Assembly (NCBI GenBank): GCA_977006965.1
Contig: OZ345369.1
Location: forward strand, 372,001 to 436,000
Length of the DNA: 64,000 nucleotides
Origin: Phymatolithon calcareum
Taxonomy: Eukaryota > Rhodophyta > Florideophyceae > Hapalidiales
Reading direction: 5' to 3'
Each line of letters starts with the position of its first letter. Positions within the stretch are counted from its first letter, which is position 1. The translations under genes and the position numbers were made by a program. Below, one piece after another: positions 52,222-62,800 of the stretch. Below the pieces are notes generated by a model, which worked only from the letters and a program-made list of their open reading frames with translations, did no database searches and had not been told where the DNA came from.

Positions 52222-55200
52222 CTAGCGTGCGTTCAAGGGTCTCCATATGCTCTCTGGCTCTGTGCCGAATTCTTCAGTCATACTTGTTGTTGACACCTGC
52301 GGGAATCTTCCGCAGGCATACTGCAGCGCGATTTGTCTGTGCTTCACCTTGGGGAACTTGAGGATTGCTAGCAATTCTCTTGTTTTGTCGTATGGTATCT
52401 TTCTTTTCCGTTTCGATTCTAGACGGTCTCCTTCCATGTCCAGAAATTTCGATCGAAGTGTTTGCTAATATTGGTTTGTTTGGATATGCTTTACAGCTTC
52501 ACCGAACGGCTCTCTAGTCTCCATCGCGGCGATATCTTTCCTCGTGTACCTCCATTCATGGTTGTTCCTTCTTCCGGGCACTTGATTTGAATACATACGT
52601 TCGTTCGCAGGCCAAGATTTCTCGTCCATGTGCGGCCGCCTGGATCCGGCACAGGAGACGGAGCCTATCCGTCCTTCGTCGGGCCAGTGGCCCGAAAACC
52701 TGATTGAAGAATGTTGCTTCTACTTCCTTGACGGCATTTTGTACGTCTTCTGTCCAGCGCGTGAAGTGCATTGCGTACTCCCACCGTGGCTGTACTAGTG
52801 CCTTGTAGATCTGAATACACTTCTGTATACTCAGCCCTTTCTTGAACACTCCCAATGTACGTAACTCGGACACGGCCGTCCTTGCTTTGTTTAGTCGTTG
52901 CATCATTAACGTATCTGTGACTCCTCCGGGGTCTAGGGATACTCCAAGGTACGTGACCTTCGGAACTTGTGCTAGTACCTTGGTCGCTAGCTTGAATGTC
53001 TTGCCCAATATTTCCTCTGTTTATCGAGGACTTCGCTTTTCCCTTGTTTAGTATTCCAAGTCATCTCTCGCTCTCGTGCCCATTGGGTAGCTATATTCAA
53101 TAGTCCTTGCTGTGCAGCTGGCGATGTATCAGAGAGAAGAACATCGTCTGCGAAGAGGATAACCGGTACTTCAGCCCGGGTTTTTGATGTCAGGCTCATT
53201 CGCTCTGCGAATTCATCCATGAAGATGTTGTAGAGGCTTGGACTGACGGGGGACCCTTGTGGGACCCTCCTGTCCACTAGAAACCAGTTCCTGTTCGCAT
53301 CACCAATTGTTGCGACCCAGGATGGTGTCAAGAACGCCTCGGCCATTACGCACATCTCCTTGGGCAGTACTTTTCTCATTCTGTTCACCAAGTGTACTCT
53401 CGGTACTGTGTCGTAGGCAGCCTTAAAGTCCAATACTTCTACACATCTCTGATACTCTTTTAGTAGCTCAGTAGCTCTTAAGATGGCCAGCTCAGAGCTC
53501 TTCCCCTTTTCGAACCCAAGCTGATACCAGTGGTTTGAGTATACTGTGCGCAGCTTCAAATCAATAGCTGTCTCAATAATTTTCCTTGCGTGGCTCAGCA
53601 AGGAAATCGGTCGGTAGTTTCCGGGGTACTCGTGTGCCCACTTCTTGTGTATTGGGACGAGGAGCGCTTTCTGCCAGTACAGAGGCGTGTCTCCACACCT
53701 CCCGCAGGCCTACCACAAGGCTGTAAGCACTTCGGCGCTGAGCGATATATCGACAGTTAGCATTTCAGCCTTCACCTCGTCTAAGCCTAGTGCCTTTCCG
53801 TTTGGTATTTTACGGATAGCCGCTTCAATTTTTATCCTCATGTCCTCTGTGCAGTAGAATTTTCTTAGTCCGGGTTGCCACTTTTCGGTGCTATGGCATG
53901 TCCCTGAGATATGGGCTGAGAATTTAGCGCAATCCATCGGTCTCCCTGTCAGCTCGTTGCTTAGCTTTCTTCTTCGAATTTTCTTTTTCATCTTGGCAAG
54001 TTGCTTCAAAGCCCCTGGTCCATCCTTCTCCTCGAGCTCCGCGATGTATTCTTGATACTGCTCTTTCTTCTTCTTGTTCACCAAGGTTCTTATTAGGTAC
54101 TTACACTCGTGATAACAACCCCAGTCTTCCGGTGATTGGGATGATCATGCTTTCCAGTAAGTTTCTTTCGCTTCAGTGCTATTTTGTCGAGCTCTGTATT
54201 CTAAAATGACTTCTAGCGTGCCGGTGTGCGTTTTCTAGTTCTCCACGGATAACAACAGGTTTTAACAAGTCTCTTGTACCCCTGGTGTAGATCTCTTACA
54301 TTGCTGCACTTTTTGAGGTCTTCGATGACTCCTGGAATGCCTTCTTGGTACTTTCGAAGCGCGACTTCTTTCTTGGATTCTTTTCTTGACTTTCCTCCGA
54401 GGTCCACATTCTCTCTGTAGATATGGGATACCGATTCGGGCGAGGTACTTCCCTTGAGGTCCTCGATGAGACTAAGCATTCGTTCCTTGATTTCATTTTT
54501 CCTTTGTGTGTCATCTCGGTCTCTTACACTGATTGGTCGCTTATACTGGTTCGGGTCACGATCTTGCCGGCTTCTGAGGCGCGTGAATACTGGCCTGTGC
54601 TGTGTAGCGCCTCTACATATGTCCTCTGGAGAGTTCTGCGCGGATATTGTTATTCCTTTTGTGACGAAGAAGTCGATATTGCTCCCGTACTTCTTCGTCT
54701 GGAATGTCGGTCCTTTGCTTGCTCTTATGTCCATCCTTTTCTTTCTGCCCACTGGACGAGTTGGTTGCCCCTTCTGTTTGACTGCCTGTCCCACAGCTTG
54801 TGTCTTGCGTTCCAGTCACCAGATATGATGGCTTGACCCAGTGCGTGCCTGTTGATTAGTTGGAGGCATTTCTCGGTTATCTGACGAGTGGACCTTGGTG
54901 ACATGTACACTACCCCAACTTTTAGGCTGCCTAGTTGGGCGATAATGATTTGGAAGTGTACCTTTGCATACTTGATGATTATTTTCACTCCACATCGACT
55001 GTGAAACACCAGTGATACTCCGCCAAAGTTTCTCGCTGTACGTCGCCTTCTTGACCCGGGATCTTGGTTACGAAGCCCATCCGACGTTGTCAGTTCGGGC
55101 CTTGGGGCGTTTATTGAGAGCATATCGGTCCGAATGCGGGTGTCGGATCTCAGATGCGTCTTCGTGAGACCGATGATGTCGATCTTGTGATTTTGTACCA

Positions 55201-55426
55201 TTTTATGTAGGTACTCCGGGGTTTCTGGTGATCCCCGGACGTTCATCGTTGCCATTCTCCAATATCTGTTCAATATTATTTTTGGTTGCGCTTTGCTCCG
55301 AATTTGCGATGGGAGTATAATTGACTCCTTGCTTCTCTGGGTCTCCGGTGAAATTTGAGGACTGGCTTCTCGATTCGTTGACTGATGTATTTGGGTCGAC
55401 ATGCTGAGAAGTCCCGTCTTCCACAT
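52222..55426 (-). pseudogene. LINE B copy 2 ORF2 (APE endonuclease and RT)
   Basis: The endonuclease is complete at its N-terminus here: YWRMATMNVRGSPETPEYLH, then HKIDIIGLTKTHLRSDTRIR (the usual catalytic Glu of this block is Lys), GGVSLVFHS, then IISGDWNARHKLWDR and GSNIDFFVTK. RT in 53601-52987: LGFEKGKSSELAILRATELL, motif A EVLDFKAAYDTVP, motif B RVPQGSPVSPSLYNIFMDEF, motif C VILFADDVLLSD. The C-terminal part is in 53008-52556 and 52437-52222. Frame changes near 54740, 54200, 53640 and 53000 break it. Confidence 0.78.
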
Positions 55427-57097
55427 CTGCCTCGATTATTGTATTAGCTGGTTCATCTTTTTTCGTTGCCTGGTCGTCATCGATGGACTGTTGTCCCTCG
55501 GTTTCTTCATCTTCCTGGCCTGTTGGGTCGCCCTCCTTCCTCATTATTTGTCGGAAATTAGGGTTTATGAGTTGTCGTCGTAGGAACTGTTCGAGCTTAC
55601 GTATCTCATCAATTTCCATGGATCTGAGTCTCCGGTCGGCTGCTCTCTCCAGTCCTTTGTACCACTCTTTTGCGGCCTCATTTGACGCCGTGGACGCACA
55701 GTATCTAGCGCGTGGCCTTGTTCCCGTCGCATGCTTCCGTAGTGAGCGCACCGACTCACCATGTTGGCTTCTTTTCTTGTGTTTTTCAAACACATTGTAC
55801 CTATAAATGCGGACCATGCCCGCTAAACGCATTAGGTTTATAATGGCGTCCCATTCTTTCGTTTCTATGAGTACATCTATTATCGACGAACCAATGAACG
55901 ATACGTGGTAAACCGTTTTCGTCTTCAGCATTTCTTTCAAAGCTTCCTCAATTTGCTCGCGTTGGGCTTTTTGAACTCGTCTGAAGTACAGTGAGACCAA
56001 TCCAAGTTTCGGTCCCTTTCTTGGCATGCGACTTCCCATCTTGTTTAGGAACGTTTCCAGGCGTTCTATATCCGGCTCTTCAATCGATTGCGTTGGGACG
56101 GCTGCTTGTACGTCTTTCGTTTCTCATCTTCTGCAATTTTTCTCCTCTTGCGTTAGAAGTCATCGAGACGCTTGTATTTACCGTTACGGCCTCCTTGTAA
56201 GACTTAACTGGGGGAATTTCTGTGTTCTTGACGAAGACATTGGAGTCTTCATCGGGGCTCGTCGGCTCCCTTCTGGAATCTGGTTGTGCAGATATTCCTC
56301 TAGTGCTCCTGGAGCACCACGTCGGAGCCCTCTGTTATCTTCCGATAGAGTCCTCACTGTTTCTTCAAGGGTTATGACCTTTCCCTCGGTATCTGCTAAC
56401 TTGGATTCCGAGGTTGCCAATCTCGATTCCAGTACCGCCATCTCTGCTTTAACCACCTTTAGGACACCGGCTGTTGGGCAAGTTCTCTCGCCTAGCGTGC
56501 TGCACTTCTTGCTACCTGCGGCAGTTGGATTGTCTTCTTCGTCGATGCGTCTCTCGGCTTGCTTTAAAATGCACACCTTCGGTTCTGCAAGGATTGTCTG
56601 CCTTGGACTTTTCGGTGTGCCTTGTTTTACGAACTCTTCGGCACAACAGCCTTATTTGATGAAGGTACACTCGTTGCATTGGAGTACCAGTGGTGCTCGA
56701 GAGCTTCCTCCCGTGAATTTGAATGTTCCCTTTTGCTGCAATCGCCACACTCCACGACATTGCGATGTTTCACGAAAAGCTGTCGTGTTGGGTTATCTCG
56801 TACCGTAATAGCTTTTCTTGACGTTTTTATCGTTTTGATGAAGCTGTTTCCATCCTTTATGGGCTCCTCGCTACCTGTTTTGTCTCCAGTCCCGGGCTTG
56901 GCGCGCGCCTTGGCTCGCGTAATTGCCCCAGCGGACCGGTGTACCGTACTGCTCTGTTTCATAGAAATTTCTATTTTTTGATATTGCGAACCCGCCGACG
57001 GTTGCGGGTGTCTTCCGAGAGGGCTTCTCCAAGTTTTCCACGGAAACATGGTTGCCATGTCACGTTCTCCTTCGTTGTGATCGTGGTTTGACGCCAT
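55203..57097 (-). pseudogene. LINE B copy 2 ORF1 (gag-like)
   Basis: Begins MASNHDHNEGERDMA at 57097 with a Cys/His cluster (VVECGDCSKREHSN) near 56735, then after frame changes a clear coiled coil (LESRLATSESKLADTEGKVI) at about 56430-56350. The 56039-55203 segment (MPRKGPKLGLVSLYFRRVQK) aligns with VVPLYFTGLERMDEVELYNE of copy 1. It ends at 55203, overlapping the endonuclease ORF in another frame by about 220 bases. This suggests the parent element had two overlapping ORFs. Confidence 0.65.
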
Positions 57098-57276
57098 GAT
57101 CCTGCCCTCCCAAGGCTCGTAGCCCCGCGAGTGGGGTTTGGCCCGGGAGGAAGTGCTCGCTCGACCAAAACTTTGTTCCGGCCCCGACCGGTCCGGTCAC
57201 TGTGTTCTTGTTCTTCCGCTCAACGCGTTGGGCGCAGTGCAACTGTTCTATGAGCAGTGTCAACTTCTAAATCGTT

Positions 57277-58629
57277 ATGATTATCGCCCTCCTCCGTGGT
57301 CCCCAGATCAATATGCAGCATTATCTCACGTCTTACTTAAGTGCAACCATTCTCCGGTTTTCGGTGGTTGGCAATGTACGGAAGGAGGCCATTTTCAATC
57401 CAATGGTTTCCGTTGCGATGCCAAAGAGATACGAACTTCGCGAAGCAAAACCAGGTCTAACAGAGGCACAGCGGGTTTTTGTGATCATTAAAAGCATCGA
57501 TAAAATCCTGAACAAGCGCCCACCGGTACTGTACGGACGACATAATGCCTTGTTCACTTTGGTTGCACGCTGAATGTGACGCACCGGAAGTACTCGGAGA
57601 ACCTGGCTCTGGTCATCCCACTGTTAAAATGAACGAGCGAGGATATACATTTTCCCCATGGTAGACTTCCGTAAATCTCTTTGCGTCCAACTCCTTAGGA
57701 CGAGTATTCCGAAAATCTAAGCCTCCGTTCTTCCTATTAGTTTCAGCTTCGCGGATGGCAAAGCAACAATTGTTCGCAGGTGCACTCGGCGAAGCATCTT
57801 GTTGCAGGAATCGTACTGTGTGTGGAACCTAATGCCAATAGAACTTGGCGCTCAAACCATGGCACTCCATGAGCAAAAATACTCTGCTCACGGTCTGGAG
57901 CAATGACATCAAGCTCCTTTTACGATTATTGGTCGCAAGAACCATGCGGGGTGTAGGCGAAGAAGCCCGAAAGAGGGCGTTCAGAGCCCCTGTTCATTGT
58001 ATGGTAGGTTTGTGTTGCCTTCTGTCGAGAGTATGGTTGATACGGAACGCAAAACTCGGCGTTTGGCGAAGAAGATGTTCGACCGCGTGTACTGTAAGCC
58101 GGCGTTCGACGAACAGAATTTTGTCTGCTGGGACTCGATACAACCATTCGAGAAGAACGAGCGCCTTCGTCAGCCTTCCCTGCCTTGACGTTAACTATAT
58201 TGATCGTCCTAATCTTGGACTTTTCAATTGGTTTCTGAACAAGGACCCATTTCAAGCGAAGTGACGTGCTCGAGGGACCCTTGACTTCATCAACGTGAAC
58301 GTCTTGAACCGTGCCGTTTTCCTTTTTTGACTTGAAAAACGCTCCGCATAGTCGGCAGAACTGTGCGGGACTTGTCACTGATGTTGCTTTGGTGCGTACG
58401 GCTGCACTGACCACTCGTCGCGGGTCTTTTTCTCGAGGCATGGCAGATGTGTTTTCTGAGTCCTACTGGCGAACTGCGCTGTTTTAAGGTAGTAAAAGGA
58501 GTAATCTCCACCAAGAAGAAAAGGTCGCCTTTCCGAATCTGATGCTCAAAAACTCTTCCGCTTTCTTTTTACAAACTTTTTTGAGCTTTTAAATACACCC
58601 TCAATTGAGAGTGTTCGTCACATAGACAC
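57277..58629 (-). pseudogene. 5' part of piggyBac-like transposase, copy 3
   Basis: On the minus strand, 58441-57926 encodes KSKIRTINIVNVKAGKADEG, the same N-terminal block as copies 1 and 2. 57584-57333 encodes the counterpart of the core region in a shifted frame (GRLFRILSMLLMITKTRCAS). The 5' untranslated DNA up to 58629 matches copy 2 base for base in places (GTGTCTATGTG, then CTCAATTGAG, then TTTAAAAG). Confidence 0.7.
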
Positions 58630-58633
58630 TGGC

Positions 58634-59848
58634 TGCGCAAACCCTCCATGCGATAACTTGAATTTTCCCAACATAATTTACCGCTGCTAGCAATTTAAGG
58701 AAGCCATCGCCTTCATCGTAGGTATGCCTGGGCAGAGGTCATTGTACGAAGCATCGGAAACGATAAAGTCAGTTTTCTCAATCTCGCGAGCTTCTGACTT
58801 ATCGACCACTTTTAATGAAAAGGTTTGAGCAAAATAGCATTTCCTCGGGGTTTAGCTTGGTCCGCTCACACATCGAGTAAGTCCTAAGCTGACACTTCCG
58901 AACACCTCGATAGGCCCGTGTATTGCCTACCATACAATCCATTAGTTGCGGTCCACTTCAGCTGAGCGTCACCTCTACCATTTCGACCAAACATATCGAT
59001 CTTATAGAAAAGGCCGTGTCTGCCATGAATTGGAGAGCATTTGATCAGGCATTCAACATCGGCCTCATATCCGGCAAACTCGTCACCCCTACATACTACC
59101 AGCTTGTTCAGTACTTCTGGTAGTACTTGAAACCTAGGGCATGCGCTCCGCGCACCAATAGTTTTCTCCTCAGACGCCATAGTCCCGTCGGCAAGGTGGG
59201 CAATCCCAAGGCGGTAACCGAAAGCTCCGATAGCAAGCCCCGTCTTGATACTCTACCTTAGCATTGCCACATGAATTCTGTCCGTTATAAGCAGTCTTAT
59301 GCACCCTCGTAAATCAAAACTTGCCGTGACATTTACCGTTCTTCTCGAAATATTCTCTGGACTCTTCGTATCGTACCTGTGGAGCCGTCTGCGTTTTTAG
59401 GTAACGGACTCCGCGGTGGTCCTCTATTTTAGTACGTCGCCTAACGACACCTATTTCAAATTCCCTTACGTTTTAGAAGTAGTGGGTCACATTCACAGAC
59501 AGTCCTGGATGACCTGTCTTAATTCGACAGGCATCCCACTTGTCTACCACACTCTTTAAGTAGTTGCGGACCTCCTACTTTGTTGAGGGGAAGGACTACC
59601 ATTCTAGGAATTACCGATAAACCCTCTGGACTACACACACGGTCAAGGTTGTTCTTTGGTGCCCTTTACAAGGGCTATTCGTCAGCATTTGGGTGGTTCC
59701 CTCGACGAGGTCTCTCCGACACCACAGAAATATTTCTTTACCCTAGGGAGGAAAGTCAAGACCAAAGTGGATAACCCGGTTGATGCATAAATTGCGTAAC
59801 AATAAGGAGTACAGCTTCGTCCAATCTGGTAAGAAGACGAGAGTCACC
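58634..59848. other. upstream region of the gypsy ORF; LTR not resolved
   Basis: If the gypsy element is complete its 5' LTR and primer site should lie here, but the 3' LTR is outside the window and I could not fix the borders. On the minus strand, 59580-59170 and the ORF 59180-58884 (MASEEKTIGARSACPRFQVL) read like a decayed protein of unknown type. Confidence 0.35.
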
Positions 59849-62800
59849 ATGGATGATGACAACGAAAACCCTGGTGGGACCGCATCTGTTCAAAGTCGTG
59901 CTGTCCTGTTCACTCCTATATCATACCCGATCCTCAAAAGTATCGACCCTAAAGTGGTTGCCCAGTTTATGAATGAGCGGAAAAGATACGAAAATGAGGT
60001 GGAGGAAAAAAGGAAGGAGATTCCGACACTTACGGCTGCTTCCTACAAAATATCAATTGACCGAGATTTACTTGAAAGCCTTCACTTTCTTGGTCATTTC
60101 GACAACCAAGCCCCTGATACCAATGTTGAAAATCTGACGTCGGACCATATCAAACGGTATCTGGACAGTATTATCAGAGACTTAAGCACCAAAGAAGTTA
60201 ACCCCGCAGTTATCGAGTCGGCCCTAAAAGCTGTGCGAGTGCAGATGGATATTGAAGAGCCGAAAGCCCGCATGATTCAATTTGTGTCGACAATTTTTAA
60301 GAGACTGGAAGGAGTGGGTCATGGTGATTTTAAAAACAAGAACCCCAAGAAAACGATCAAATTAATTCAAGAGCGCTTGTTTCCTGCATTTCTAAAGACC
60401 GCTATGGAGCAACACCTGGAGTACTCTCCAGATTTAAAGCATGATGTCAAAAAGTATGTACAAGTCCTCACTGATGAGGCAGTGACACAAGAAAAAAGTC
60501 GAAAACAATATGAGCAACTTCGAAAGCGCAAGCAGACTGAACAACCAACGAAAAAAGTTCGGGATTCTAAACCCTCTGCCGAATCGATGAAGCTGAAAAC
60601 AAATATACCCCTTTGCCTCGATGAAACGCATGCAAAGGAAGGTAAACGCCATTTCATGTCCGAATGCGACAAGGTAACCTCGGAAGCGGAACGAAAACGC
60701 TTAATCGACAAGAAGCGCGAGGAAACGAAGAAGAAATTGAGGGCGAAAAAAGTATACACGCCCTGTGCCAGAAAAGCTGAGATGAACAGCGTCACAATGA
60801 AGGCCACATTTGCGGGCAAGGAAACTGAATGCATTTGCGCCGACGGCGGCTCAGACATCAACCTTTTGCCGCGTCACCTTCTGTCAAAGTTGACATCTGC
60901 TGGTGCAAAAATGAAAGTCGAAAAGTTCAAGAACATTCGCAAGTTTGGGCTTGCTGCTGTGCAGAATTCGCGGAAGGAACCGATCTATGTATCGTGCGAT
61001 CAGCAAGTAACCCTCAACACTGAACTCCACATCCGGCACGGAAAATCGCTTTTGTTACGAAATGTTCCTTGGTATGTAGCAGTGGAACAATGCGATGAAC
61101 CATTACTTGGTCGGCCACTTCTTGAGGCCTTGGGATTGAACACAAAGAACCTGATTGAGGCAGCTTGTGATAAATACGCCGGCGATGTGGATGTAGCCGA
61201 AATTCTTCCGGAGGACGAGTACGCGGAAGGATCGCTCGCAAGGCGGATTGACTCTGGAATATATCACTCGACCGGAATGTATGATGATCAACGCGATATT
61301 GAGGAGGGCGATAACATGTTCGTCGATATTGGTGTCGACACGGAGGATGAGATGCAACAAGCAATGAAAGAGGCGATCGCCCAGGCTGTTGCCAATGGAA
61401 TCTCACAAACTGGAGAAACACGCTTACAGAATATTCTCAATAAGTATCGAGATGTGTTCCGCCTCCGGTTGGGCAATGATCCTCCGGCACGTGTGGAGCC
61501 AATGCAGGTTGAGATTAGCCCTGGGACTAAGCCTATCATATGCAAAGCTCGAAGGTATTCCAAGTCTCAGCGTGATTTTTTGGAACAATATACAGCAAAG
61601 TTGGAAGAATTCGGTTTTGCCTTTTATAATTCGAACGCCAAGTGGGCATCAGCTCCTCTTCTTGTCCCCAAGGCACCACCGGCATTCTTCAGATTGACAT
61701 TTGACCAGCGCGCCGTCAACTCAAAGACGTCACCCATTGTTTGGCCTATGCCACACCTGGAGTCAGAGCTGATGGATTTTGGCAGTAGTACCTGCTTTGC
61801 GTCTTTGGATTTCACTGCCGCATATTGGCAACTTCCATTGAGCGAGGAAAGCCGCGAGTACCACAGCTTCATGACTCCGCGAGGGATAATGACCCCCACA
61901 CGAACTATGCAAGGTGCTCGAAACTCCGTGGCGAACTTTCAATCCCGCGTAGAGCCCTTGTTCTCGTCCATCCGGCACGCTCTCAAAGCCTGGTTGGACG
62001 ATTTTGCGTTGCACGCCAAGACTGAAGAAGATTTATTTGACCTCCTGGTCAGTTTCCTGGACATATGTCGAGCCACAGGCCTGAAGATGAATCCACGAAA
62101 GAGCGTATTCTTCACTAAGAGCCTACGTTGGTGTGGCCGTGTCATCGATAAGCATGGCGTGCGATGTGACCCTCGCCGACTTAGCGGACTTCGACATGCA
62201 ACCTACCCACTTACTGCTGGAGAGCTTTGTCAGTACGTACATTGTCTCCAATGGATGTCAAACTGTATTCCCGACTTTTCAAACCGCGTGTCTCCTCTTC
62301 GTGAGTTACTTGAGAAAGCGTATACTACAACGGGATCTCGAAAAAAGAAGTCCATCGAGTCCGTCAATCTCGTTGATCTATCGTGGGGCCCTGAACATTC
62401 AGATGCATTTGATCAGCTGCAAGAAACCCTTCGCGATGCCGTGAAACTTTCCCATCGAGACGTGTCAAAGGTCATCTGCATATATACTGACGCGTCGGAT
62501 ACGCATTGGGCAGCAGTCGTAACACAGTGCGATCCTTCGTTGTTGGATCTACCGACCATGCAGCAGCAACATGAGCCCCTTGCGTTTCTTAGCTCCGCAT
62601 TCCGAAATCATGAGTGCAATTGGAGTACATATGAGAAGGAGGGATTCGCCATCTATCAAGTGTTCCGCAAAATGGACTACCTGCTTATGGTCGAGGAAAA
62701 TATCCATGTCTATACGGATCATCGGAATTTCCTTTTTGTTTTCAATCCTCATTCTATTGAACCCGGTCTTGGCCGATATGTCGTCACGAAGGTGCAGAGA

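Larger units (their letters stand above)
51898..57231 (-). mobile_element. LINE B copy 2, full-length-like but decayed
   Basis: A second LINE B on the minus strand. The upper limit near 57231 and lower limit near 51898 are supported by a diverged flanking duplication (GCGTAGTACAACT at 51885-51897; GCGCAGTGCAACT at 57232-57244, 11 of 13 identical). The lower end is a short A-rich tail. The remnant of piggyBac copy 3 resumes on its upper side. Confidence 0.65.
44422..58629 (-). mobile_element. piggyBac-like transposon, copy 3, split by three later insertions
   Basis: Minus-strand copy of the family whose pieces are 44422-44824, 49476-49497, 51867-51897 and 57245-58629; the rest is LINE B copy 1, a hAT and LINE B copy 2. 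Its 3' end abuts copy 2 tail to tail at the shared CTAG; its 5' end is CACATAGACA at 58620-58629 followed by CTGG. Terminal inner palindromes occur as in copy 2 (CCTCAATTGAGAG near 58607). Removing the inserts leaves roughly 1.8 kb, close to copy 2's 2.15 kb. Confidence 0.72.

Noticed and set aside
58634-59848. A defined 5' LTR and primer binding site for the gypsy element
   Set aside because: No convincing TG...CA block or tRNA-complementary site could be fixed without the 3' LTR, which lies outside the window.
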